Source: Paraburkholderia metrosideri (lineage in GTDB: Bacteria > Pseudomonadota > Gammaproteobacteria > Burkholderiales > Burkholderiaceae). Taken from it: 64,000 nucleotides of DNA. Location: the NCBI RefSeq assembly GCF_904848625.1, contig NZ_CAJHCP010000011.1, positions 215,488 to 279,487 on the forward strand. Direction: 5' to 3'. The translations under genes were made by a program, and so were the position numbers. Below the pieces are notes generated by a model that worked only from the letters and a program-made list of their open reading frames with translations, did not search any database and was not told where the DNA came from. Positions 52,820 through 59,969 of the stretch are shown in pieces (the first letter of the stretch is position 1; each line of letters begins with the position of its first letter).

Positions 52820-53989
52820 TTACGACTGCGCGACGCGGCGGCGCACATAGTGATTGAACAGCACGGCGATCAGCAGCATCACGCCGAGGAACACGCGGAA
52901 CCAGTCCGAGCTGACGTTGGTGTATGTAATGCCGATCTGCACGACACCGAAGATCAGCGCGCCGAAACACGCACCGATTACCGAGCCATAGCCGCCCGTC
53001 AGCAACGTGCCGCCGATCACCGCGGCAATGATCGCTTCGAATTCTTTTTGCAGACCACGGTCGGCCGCAGCCGAACCGATGTCGCACACCTGCAGCACCG
53101 CGAACAGGCACGAGCAGAAGGCGGTCAGCACGAACAACAGAATCTTCACGCGACGCACTGGCACGCCGACGTTCTTCGCCGCGTTCGCATCACCGCCTAC
53201 CGCAAGAATCCAGTTGCCAGCGCGTGTCTTAGCGAGCACGAAAGCGCACACTGCCGCGAGGGCGAGCCACCACAGAATCACTTTCGGAATGCCGGGCACG
53301 AGCGCATGGCCGTTATCGAGCAGGGTGCCGATGCCGTGGTGCGCGAGCGTCAGGAACAGGCCGCTGAGCGCGACGCCATGAAACAGCGTGTTCGCGAGCC
53401 AGTCCTGCTGCGCGAGATCGCCGACCCCGGAGACGATGGTGCGATCCGCGAACATGATCGACAGCGCCAGCGTGAGGCCGCGCAGAATGAACAGGAACGC
53501 GAGCGTCACGATGAACGACGGCAAGCGCGTGCGCATCACGAGGTAACCGTTCAACGCGCCGAGCAGCATCGAACCGGCAAACGCGAACAGGATGGCGAGC
53601 GAGATCGGCCAGTGAAAATAGACCGACGGAATCGCCACCATCATCCCGGCGAAGCCGATCATCGAACCAATGGAAAGATCGAACTCGCCGGCGATCATCA
53701 GCAGACATGCACCGACCGACAGAATGCCGAGATACGCCGACACCTGCGACCAGTTCATCACGCCGTCGAGATTGAACATGCCGGAGCCGCCCGCGCTCAA
53801 CGCAAAGACGAGAAACACCAGCACCGCGCCGGAAATCGCGGCGAATTCGGGGCGATTCAACAAATGACCGAACCTGGATTCCTTGCGCACGCGCTCGTCG
53901 GCATCCGGCAGCGACGTTGCGTCGTTATCGCGCTGCGCAGCAGGATTCGTTTTGACGTGCGGTGGGAAGTGTTTGCCGGCTACACCCAT
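52820..53989 (-). CDS. Sugar ABC transporter permease (inositol import)
   Basis: A 389-residue CUT2-family (RbsC-like) permease with about ten membrane helices. A polar N-terminal tail of about 50 residues comes first, then GAVLVFLVFALSAGG. Family landmarks are LMIAGEFDLSIGSMIGFAGM, FIVTLAFLFILRGLTLAL and the coupling part GNWILAVGGDANAAKNVGVP-VRRVK. AAGGAGA precedes its start. It lies between the ATPase and binding-protein genes; the gap to the latter holds a large hairpin. Confidence 0.92.
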   Translation of the reverse strand: MGVAGKHFPPHVKTNPAAQRDNDATSLPDADERVRKESRFGHLLNRPEFAAISGAVLVFLVFALSAGGSGMFNLDGVMNWSQVSAYLGILSVGACLLMIAGEFDLSIGSMIGFAGMMVAIPSVYFHWPISLAILFAFAGSMLLGALNGYLVMRTRLPSFIVTLAFLFILRGLTLALSIMFADRTIVSGVGDLAQQDWLANTLFHGVALSGLFLTLAHHGIGTLLDNGHALVPGIPKVILWWLALAAVCAFVLAKTRAGNWILAVGGDANAAKNVGVPVRRVKILLFVLTAFCSCLFAVLQVCDIGSAAADRGLQKEFEAIIAAVIGGTLLTGGYGSVIGACFGALIFGVVQIGITYTNVSSDWFRVFLGVMLLIAVLFNHYVRRRVAQS

Positions 53990-54065
53990 GATGTCTCCTT
54001 GGTGCCGGACCGTGTTCGTAGCTAAGCGGAGTTGCGTTGCGGGAACGACAGCCGGTGAAAAGCGC

Positions 54066-54117
54066 GCGGGCGGCAGACGTCCCGCTGCGAATCGTGTTGA
54101 CTCGCAGCGTGGCCCGC
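54066..54117 (-). promoter_or_regulatory. Intercistronic hairpin between binding-protein and permease genes
   Basis: Nested stems GCGGGC/GCCCGC and CGCTGCGA/TCGCAGCG can form. Such hairpins after a binding-protein gene commonly stabilise that message and lower the downstream level. There is no T run. Confidence 0.5.
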
Positions 54118-54149
54118 CGTGCGCGTGACTAACTAGCTAGAGAAAGGAA

Positions 54150-55196
54150 TCAGCGATACTGCCCTGCGTACTTGATAACCTTGTCGAGGTTTTCCTTGGT
54201 GATGAAGCCCGGACCCGAACGGATGTTCTTCGGCCCATACGAAGGCGCAAGACCGTAAGTCGCGAGACGTGCCTTGAATTTCGGATTCGCTTCGAGAATC
54301 TGGCGGATCTTCACGGGGTCCGTCGTGTGTTCTTTCTTCACGATGGCCAGTACGGCGACCGGAATATAGCCCTGCAAATACGGCTGCTGATCGATTGCGA
54401 ACTGGATGGTGCCGTTTTGAATGGCTTTGGCGATGTCGTCGGAGAAGTCGAACGTGCAGAAGTAGATCTTGCCCGCGAGACCCATCTGTTCAACCGCTTT
54501 CAGCGTGGCCGAAGCCGGGGTCGGTCCAAGCGTCAGGATCGCACCAGTGTTCGGATGATTGCGCAGATACGCGCTGACCTTCGATTGAATCTCGGTCGGG
54601 TCCTGACCGGAGTCGATCGTCGAGCTCTTGTAGTCGACGCCGATCGCCTCGGCAAAACCACGGCAACGGTCGAACGACACCGTGTTGGTGGCCAGGTGGT
54701 TCACGCACAGAAACGACTTAACGCCCGCCGCTTTGGCCTTCTCGCCGGCCGCTTTGCCCGCCACATATTCGGGTTGACCCACATGCATGATCGCGCCGAG
54801 TTGCGCGCTCTGTTCCTCGGTGCCGGAGTTGATCGTGACCAGCGGGATCTTCTTCGCGGTCACTTTGTTAATCGAACTCTTCAGCACGTCGAAATCGGCG
54901 ATGGTGACGATCACGCCGTCGTAATTGCGCGCGGCAGCCTGTTCGACCAGACGCGCCATATCGGCGATGTCGCCGTTCGGCGGATTGCGGTAATCGGTCT
55001 CGACGTTGAAGTCCTCGTCGGCCTGTTTGATCGCGTTCTTGATGGTGTTCCACCACGAGTCCGAATCCGGCGCGTGGCTGATCAGCACGAAGTGGGCATC
55101 GGCCGCGCGGGCGGCCGATGCTGCGCCAAATCCCGTCGCCAACGTCAATGCCGCCACCAGAACCCTGAGCGTAGCCTTGCCCTTGGAAAGTCTCAT
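54150..55196 (-). CDS. Periplasmic sugar-binding protein (inositol import)
   Basis: A 348-residue binding protein of the RbsB/peripla_BP_4 type. The signal peptide is cleaved around AASAARAAD. The mature start is HFVLISHAPDSDSWWNTIKNAIKQ, and the ligand-contact regions include FCTFDFSDDIAKAI and FAIDQQPYLQGY. It delivers its ligand to the adjacent permease and is the first gene of the minus-strand iol operon. Myo-inositol is inferred from context. Its start is 160 bp from the palindrome at 55357-55376. Confidence 0.92.
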   Translation of the reverse strand: MRLSKGKATLRVLVAALTLATGFGAASAARAADAHFVLISHAPDSDSWWNTIKNAIKQADEDFNVETDYRNPPNGDIADMARLVEQAAARNYDGVIVTIADFDVLKSSINKVTAKKIPLVTINSGTEEQSAQLGAIMHVGQPEYVAGKAAGEKAKAAGVKSFLCVNHLATNTVSFDRCRGFAEAIGVDYKSSTIDSGQDPTEIQSKVSAYLRNHPNTGAILTLGPTPASATLKAVEQMGLAGKIYFCTFDFSDDIAKAIQNGTIQFAIDQQPYLQGYIPVAVLAIVKKEHTTDPVKIRQILEANPKFKARLATYGLAPSYGPKNIRSGPGFITKENLDKVIKYAGQYR

Positions 55197-55333
55197 TTGT
55201 CTCCACCTTTCTCGGTCTGTCGTTATTAAAGGGAACGTATGGCCGGCGGCTTTCTATCCACATACAACGCGGCATACGTCGCCGATTCACCATCGCTCAC
55301 GACCAAGAGTAGGTCATCTTCCAACGTGTTGCA

Positions 55334-55346
55334 ATGAAAATTTCAT
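55334..55346. promoter_or_regulatory. Palindrome ATGAAA-A-TTTCAT
   Basis: A perfect odd palindrome 10 bp from the longer AATGGAA-N6-TTCCATT element and partly covering a TTGTCA -35-like hexamer (minus strand, 55346-55351). It could be a second regulator site. Confidence 0.4.
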
Positions 55347-55356
55347 GACAAAGAAA

Positions 55357-55376
55357 AATGGAAAATACGTTCCATT
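55357..55376. promoter_or_regulatory. Candidate iol operator, AATGGAA-N6-TTCCATT
   Basis: A perfect 20-bp inverted repeat in the region shared by the binding-protein and rpiR-type genes. It contains GGAA-N6-TTCC, which I recall as the motif of rhizobial IolR. It overlaps the -35 position of the TATAAT at 55393. Confidence 0.6.
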
Positions 55377-55392
55377 TGACCGGGAGGCTGCC

Positions 55393-55398
55393 TATAAT
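55393..55398 (+). promoter_or_regulatory. Probable -10 box of the rpiR-iolG transcript
   Basis: A perfect TATAAT, 88 bp before the regulator start. The -35 position falls inside the palindrome 55357-55376, consistent with repression. Confidence 0.5.
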
Positions 55399-55485
55399 CG
55401 GCAGCGTCAGAAGGTTGTGCAGCGGGCTTTGCGGACCTTTTCAGGTGGTCTTGCCGCACCGCAATAAAGCGAACGAGAGAGAGTC

Positions 55486-56367
55486 ATGGCGGAAGAGAGC
55501 ACCGAAGCATTGCCGAGCGTCGACGAATTGATGCAGCGCATCGCAGATAACTACGAAGCGTTGCCGCGTCAGTTGAAGAACGTCGCGACCTATATCGAAC
55601 AGAACCGCTCCAGCGTCATGGTGGATCGCACCAGCGACATCGCGGCGAGTTGCGGCGTGCATCCGTCGGCGGTGGTGCGCTTTGCACAACGTTTCGGATT
55701 TTCCGGTTTCTCCGATTTGCAGGCGGTGTTCAAACAGGCTTACACGGGGCAGGGAAGTTCATCGCCGAGCTATCAGCAGAGGATTCGCAAGCTGATCGAC
55801 GAGAAGCCCGGTGCGTTGTCCGGCGGGTCGGTGGCGCGCGAATTCATCTCCGCGTCGCGCGGCGCGCTCGAGGAACTGGAAGCAGGGCTCGACGACAGGC
55901 AGTTCGACGCTGCCGTCAAGATGCTCCAGCACGCCGAAAACATCTACGTGATCGGCGTGCGGCGGTCGTTTCCGGTGGCGAGTTACATCGTGTACGCATT
56001 GCAGCACACGCCCAAACGCGTGCATCTGGTGTCGGGTTTTGGCGGCATGTACCGCGAACAGATTCGCAGCGTGAAAAAGGGCGACGTGGTGATCGCGATC
56101 AGCTTCGCGCCTTACGGCAAGGAAACGCAGTATTGCCTGCGCGTCGCGCATCACCATCAGGCGAAAACGCTGGTTATTACGGATAGCCAACTATCGCCGC
56201 TCGCCCGTTACGCGACCACGCAACTGTATGTGAAAGAGGGCAGCGCGTTTGCATTCCGCTCGCTGACCAGCACGATCTGTTTGTGCCAGGCGTTGTTCAT
56301 CGCGCTCGCGTACAAGCTCGAATTGAATGTTGAAGAATCCCAGGACACAGGAGGATACGATGACTGA
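55486..56367 (+). CDS. MurR/RpiR-family regulator of the iol locus
   Basis: The 293-residue product has an N-terminal RpiR-type helix-turn-helix (about 10-90), with MVDRTSDIAASCGVHPSAVV and RFAQRFGFSGFSDLQAVF. A C-terminal SIS sugar-phosphate-binding domain follows (about 130-275; NIYVIGVRRSFPVASYIVY, KKGDVVIAISFAPYGKET, TLVITDSQLSPLA). It likely represses both iol transcripts and is relieved by a phosphorylated inositol intermediate, as described for rhizobial IolR. Here the role is inferred from location between the divergent iol operons. Its stop overlaps the iolG start by 8 bp. Confidence 0.9.
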   Translation: MAEESTEALPSVDELMQRIADNYEALPRQLKNVATYIEQNRSSVMVDRTSDIAASCGVHPSAVVRFAQRFGFSGFSDLQAVFKQAYTGQGSSSPSYQQRIRKLIDEKPGALSGGSVAREFISASRGALEELEAGLDDRQFDAAVKMLQHAENIYVIGVRRSFPVASYIVYALQHTPKRVHLVSGFGGMYREQIRSVKKGDVVIAISFAPYGKETQYCLRVAHHHQAKTLVITDSQLSPLARYATTQLYVKEGSAFAFRSLTSTICLCQALFIALAYKLELNVEESQDTGGYDD

Positions 56368-57376
56368 CGCGGTAAAGACGATCGACGTAGCGGTATTCGG
56401 CGCCGGGCGCATCGGCAGGATTCATGCGGCCAATCTCGCGCGGCAAAAGGGTGTCCGGCTCAAGTATGTGATCGACGTGAACCGCGAAGCGGCGGCGGCG
56501 CTGGCAGCCGAGCACGGCGCGCAAGTCGCGGATATCGACGGCGCGATGGGCGATGCCGCGATCGGCGCTACCGTGATCTGTTCGAGCACGGATACGCACG
56601 CCGATCTGATCGTCAAATCGGCCGCGCAGAAAAAACATGTGTTCTGCGAGAAGCCGGTCGATTTGACACTGGAACGCGCCACGCTGTGCGCCGACGCGGT
56701 GCAGCGCGCGGGGGTGGTCTGCATGATCGGGTTTCAGCGGCGCTTCGATCCGACCTTCTCCGCGTTGAAGGCGCGCATTGACGGGGGCGAGATCGGCTCG
56801 CCGGAAATGCTGGTCGTGACGAGCCGCGATCCGGGTGCGCCGCCGGTCGAGTACATCAAGCATTCGGGCGGCATCTTCAAGGACATGCTGATTCACGATT
56901 TCGACATTTTCCGCTGGATTCTCGATGACGAAGCCGACACGCTGCACGCGACCGGCAGTTGTCTGAGCGACCCGGCAATTGCCGACGCGGGCGATATCGA
57001 TTCGACTGCGGTAACGATCCGCACGAAGCGTGGCCGACTGTGCCAGATCAATACCGCACGGCGTGCCGCGTACGGTTATGACCAGCGTTTCGAAGTACTC
57101 GGCAGTACCGGCATGCTGCAGGCGGGGAATGTGCGGCCCACGGAAGTCACCGCGTATTCGAAAACCGAAGTGTCGAGCGACGTGCCCGAAGCGTTTTTCC
57201 TCGAGCGCTATCGCGCGGCGTATGCGCTTGAAATCGCGCATTTCTTCGACGCGATCACCCACGGCAAGCCGGTCCGCACCACCGTCGCCGACGGGCTGAA
57301 AGCGCTCGAACTCGCTGAAGCGGCGACGCGCTCCTGGCGCGAGGGCCGGGCGATCAAACTCGGCGAGACGGTGTGA
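56360..57376 (+). CDS. iolG: Inositol 2-dehydrogenase (Gfo/Idh/MocA)
   Basis: IolG oxidises myo-inositol to 2-keto-myo-inositol with NAD+. The 338-residue product has the Rossmann motif VAVFGAGRIGRIHAANLA, the cofactor/active-site motif CEKPVDLTLERA, IGFQRRFDPTF, and the catalytic SGGIFKDMLIHDFDIFRW with lysine, aspartate and histidine. The start at 56360 has AGGAGG directly before it and overlaps the rpiR-type gene, so expression is coupled. The TGA shares an A with the next gene's ATG. Confidence 0.92.
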   Translation: MTDAVKTIDVAVFGAGRIGRIHAANLARQKGVRLKYVIDVNREAAAALAAEHGAQVADIDGAMGDAAIGATVICSSTDTHADLIVKSAAQKKHVFCEKPVDLTLERATLCADAVQRAGVVCMIGFQRRFDPTFSALKARIDGGEIGSPEMLVVTSRDPGAPPVEYIKHSGGIFKDMLIHDFDIFRWILDDEADTLHATGSCLSDPAIADAGDIDSTAVTIRTKRGRLCQINTARRAAYGYDQRFEVLGSTGMLQAGNVRPTEVTAYSKTEVSSDVPEAFFLERYRAAYALEIAHFFDAITHGKPVRTTVADGLKALELAEAATRSWREGRAIKLGETV

Positions 57377-58437
57377 TGGCCGCGGCTTCGGCTTCTGGAA
57401 AGCTTCGGCTGGGCGTGGTCGGCCTTGGGCGTCTGGGCAAGCGGCATGCGGAGAATCTGGCGTATCGCGTGCCTGGCGCGACGCTGGTCGCGGCGTGCAG
57501 TCCGGTGGAAGAGGAGCGGGCGTGGGCGCGCGAAGCGCTGCCCGCACCGCGTCTTTACGACGATTACGCGGACCTGCTCGCCGATTCCGACGTGGACGCG
57601 GTGTGGCTCGTCACGCCGTCGTCGCTGCACGCGAAGCAGATCGTCGACGCGTTGCGCGCGGGCAAACATGTGTTCTGCGAGAAGCCGTTGTCGCTGGATC
57701 TGGCCGAATGCGAGCGCGTGCTGGCCGAGGCCGCGCGCTATCCGCATCTACAGGCAACGATCGGTTTCATGCGACGCTTCGATCCGAGTTACAAGGACGC
57801 GTTCGACAAGATCGAAGCGGGCACCATCGGCCGGCCGTTCCTCGTGCGCTCGCAGACCACCGACAAGAACGACACCGACGGTTTCTTCGTGCGTTTTGCG
57901 GGCACGTCCGGCGGCATTTTTCTCGATTGCACCGTGCACGATATCGACGTCGCGCGCTGGCTGCTCGGCAAGCCGCGCGCCAAACGCGTGTTCGCGGCGG
58001 GCGCGATTGCGCTGCACGAAGGCTTGCGCGAATCCGGCGATGTCGACAATGGCGTGGCGATCTGCGAGTTCGAAGACGGCAAGCTGGCGATGTTCTATGC
58101 ATCGCGCACGCAGGCTCACGGCAACGACACCCATAGCGAGGTGATCGGCACGGCTGGGGCGCTGGCGATTGGTCACAATCCGCGGGCGAATCGCGTGGAA
58201 ATATACGACGCGAACGGTATTCGCAACGAATGCACGCCGAATTTTTTCGACCGCTTCGAAGAGGCGTTTCTGTACGAGGCGCGGGCGTTCGTGGCAGCGG
58301 TGCAGCGCGGCGCAACCTCGTCCGGGGCTGGGGCGGGCGCGCAAGCTGGCGCCACGCTTGCCGATGCGCTCGAAGCGACACGCATCGGCATCGCGTTGCG
58401 GCGGTCGCTGCAAACGGGCGATGCGGTGACGTTGTAG
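57376..58437 (+). CDS. Second Gfo/Idh/MocA oxidoreductase
   Basis: A 353-residue paralogue of the preceding gene, with Rossmann motif LGVVGLGRLGKRHAENLA, CEKPLSLDLAECERV, IGFMRRFDPSYKDAF and SGGIFLDCTVHDIDVARW. The lysine of IolG's KDMLIHD is replaced by LDCTVHD here, so its chemistry or substrate may differ. A role with scyllo- or chiro-inositol is plausible from the operon but unproven. ATG 57376 overlaps the iolG stop; GTG 57373 is an alternative. It lacks iolI as neighbour. Confidence 0.88.
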   Translation: MAAASASGKLRLGVVGLGRLGKRHAENLAYRVPGATLVAACSPVEEERAWAREALPAPRLYDDYADLLADSDVDAVWLVTPSSLHAKQIVDALRAGKHVFCEKPLSLDLAECERVLAEAARYPHLQATIGFMRRFDPSYKDAFDKIEAGTIGRPFLVRSQTTDKNDTDGFFVRFAGTSGGIFLDCTVHDIDVARWLLGKPRAKRVFAAGAIALHEGLRESGDVDNGVAICEFEDGKLAMFYASRTQAHGNDTHSEVIGTAGALAIGHNPRANRVEIYDANGIRNECTPNFFDRFEEAFLYEARAFVAAVQRGATSSGAGAGAQAGATLADALEATRIGIALRRSLQTGDAVTL

Positions 58438-58563
58438 CCGGCGCTAACGGCAGCATCACGGTCGACATCACAGCGGCACCACGGGCGGCTAAACGCCGCC
58501 TGCGGTAGAATTTGGCCTCTGTCCGGCGTCGCTCACGACGCCTCGTCCCGAAGGTCATCGTCG

Positions 58564-58797
58564 ATGCAAATTCAGATTCACAAGGAAGTCGATGCGCGCG
58601 GGCTGATGTGCCCGCTGCCCATTTTGCGCGCCAAGAAGGCGCTCGCCGATATGGAAAGCGGCCAGATTCTCAAGGTGCTGGCCACCGACCCCGGCTCGCA
58701 GCGCGATTTCGCGGCGTTTGCGAAGCAAACCGGCAATGAGATCGTCGAAAGCTCGGCGCAAGACAAGGTGTTCACGTTTCTGATGAAGCGGCGCTGA
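58564..58797 (+). CDS. TusA-family sulfurtransferase
   Basis: A 77-residue protein with the TusA fold: VDARGLMCPLPILRAKKAL, the CPxP motif with Cys16, and LATDPGSQRDFAAFAKQTGNE. TusA proteins carry persulfide sulfur for tRNA 2-thiouridine synthesis, molybdopterin or sulfur oxidation. The rest of the tus system is not here. An intergenic gap of 126 bp and different function suggest it is separate from the iol operon. A strong bidirectional terminator follows. Confidence 0.9.
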   Translation: MQIQIHKEVDARGLMCPLPILRAKKALADMESGQILKVLATDPGSQRDFAAFAKQTGNEIVESSAQDKVFTFLMKRR

Positions 58798-58928
58798 GCG
58801 CGTGTGGGGGGCGGTCCTGGAACACGGGCCGATTGTTACGTAACCGGCCGCGCGCCGGGACACTGACCGGGTTGCGCTCCGTTTAGCTTCAGGTCGCGTG
58901 CGCCAGCGGGTCGCGCGTCGTTTGAAAA

Positions 58929-58972
58929 GAAAAATCGCTGCGCCCGCAGATGCGGGTCACAGCGATTTTTTT
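58929..58972. terminator. Bidirectional terminator between tusA-like gene and galU
   Basis: AAAAATCGCTG/CAGCGATTTTT with an inner GACCCGCA/TGCGGGC-type stem, flanked by A and T runs, suits both convergent genes. Confidence 0.85.
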
Positions 58973-59013
58973 ATGCCAGCCCACTTTAATCGAGGGCTGC
59001 AACGAGAGGCGTT

Positions 59014-59895
59014 TTAGCCTTCCAGCACCGGCGAGCGGGTGCGCAGATATTCTTCGAAATCGGCGGCCACTTCCGGGTGACGCAGAGCGAACTCGACCGT
59101 CGCCTTCAGATATCCCAGCTTGCTGCCGCAGTCGAAACGCGTGCCGTGGTACTTGTACGCGAGAACCTGTTCGTCGGCGAGCAGCGACTGGATTGCATCA
59201 GTCAGTTGCAGTTCACCGCCTGCACCCGGCTTGATCGAACGGATGTGATCGAAGATGCGCGGCTTGAGCACATAACGGCCCACCACGCCGAGGTTAGACG
59301 GCGCCACGTCCGGCTCCGGCTTTTCGACGATGCCCGACATCTTGATGATTGAATCTTCCCATTCCTTGCCGTCGACGATCCCGTACGACTTGGTTTCGGA
59401 GTGCGGGATTTCTTCGACGCCGATCACCGAGCTGTGATAGTGGTCGAACACCTCGATCATTTGCGTCATGACGGGCGGCTTGCCGTACAGCAAGTCGTCC
59501 GCGAGGATCACGGCGAACGGGTTGTCGCCCACCAGCTTTTCCGCGCACAGCACCGCGTGGCCGAGGCCGAGCGCTTCCGGCTGACGCACGTAGAAGCAGT
59601 CGACATGGCTCGGCTTGATGCTGCGAACCAGTTCCAGCAGCTTGTCCTTGCCCCGCGCTTCCAGTTCGTGCTCGATTTCATACGATTTGTCGAAATGGTC
59701 TTCGATCGCGCGCTTGCTGCGGCCCGTGACGAAGATCATTTCGGTGATGCCGGCCGCCATTGCCTCTTCCACCGCGTACTGGATCAGTGGCTTGTCGACG
59801 ATCGGCAACATTTCCTTCGGGCTTGCCTTCGTAGCAGGGAGGAATCGGGTGCCAAGACCTGCGACTGGAAAAACCGCCTTTGTAACTTTTAGCAT
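59014..59895 (-). CDS. galU: UTP-glucose-1-phosphate uridylyltransferase
   Basis: GalU makes UDP-glucose from UTP and glucose-1-phosphate for envelope sugars, exopolysaccharide and trehalose. The 293-residue product starts MLKVTKAVFPVAGLGTRFLP with the nucleotide-binding loop, then ATKASPKEMLPIVDKPLIQY, ILADDLLYGKPPVMTQMIEV and the late FDCGSKLGYLKATVEFAL. Length is normal. It lies 74 bp downstream of valS on the same strand and may share its transcript. Confidence 0.94.
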   Translation of the reverse strand: MLKVTKAVFPVAGLGTRFLPATKASPKEMLPIVDKPLIQYAVEEAMAAGITEMIFVTGRSKRAIEDHFDKSYEIEHELEARGKDKLLELVRSIKPSHVDCFYVRQPEALGLGHAVLCAEKLVGDNPFAVILADDLLYGKPPVMTQMIEVFDHYHSSVIGVEEIPHSETKSYGIVDGKEWEDSIIKMSGIVEKPEPDVAPSNLGVVGRYVLKPRIFDHIRSIKPGAGGELQLTDAIQSLLADEQVLAYKYHGTRFDCGSKLGYLKATVEFALRHPEVAADFEEYLRTRSPVLEG

Positions 59896-59969
59896 GTGAT
59901 TACCCTGAGTCCTCTGGTTTAGCATTCAGTGCTGCCCGCCCGATAAACAGGGCGGGCACGTAGCGTCGT

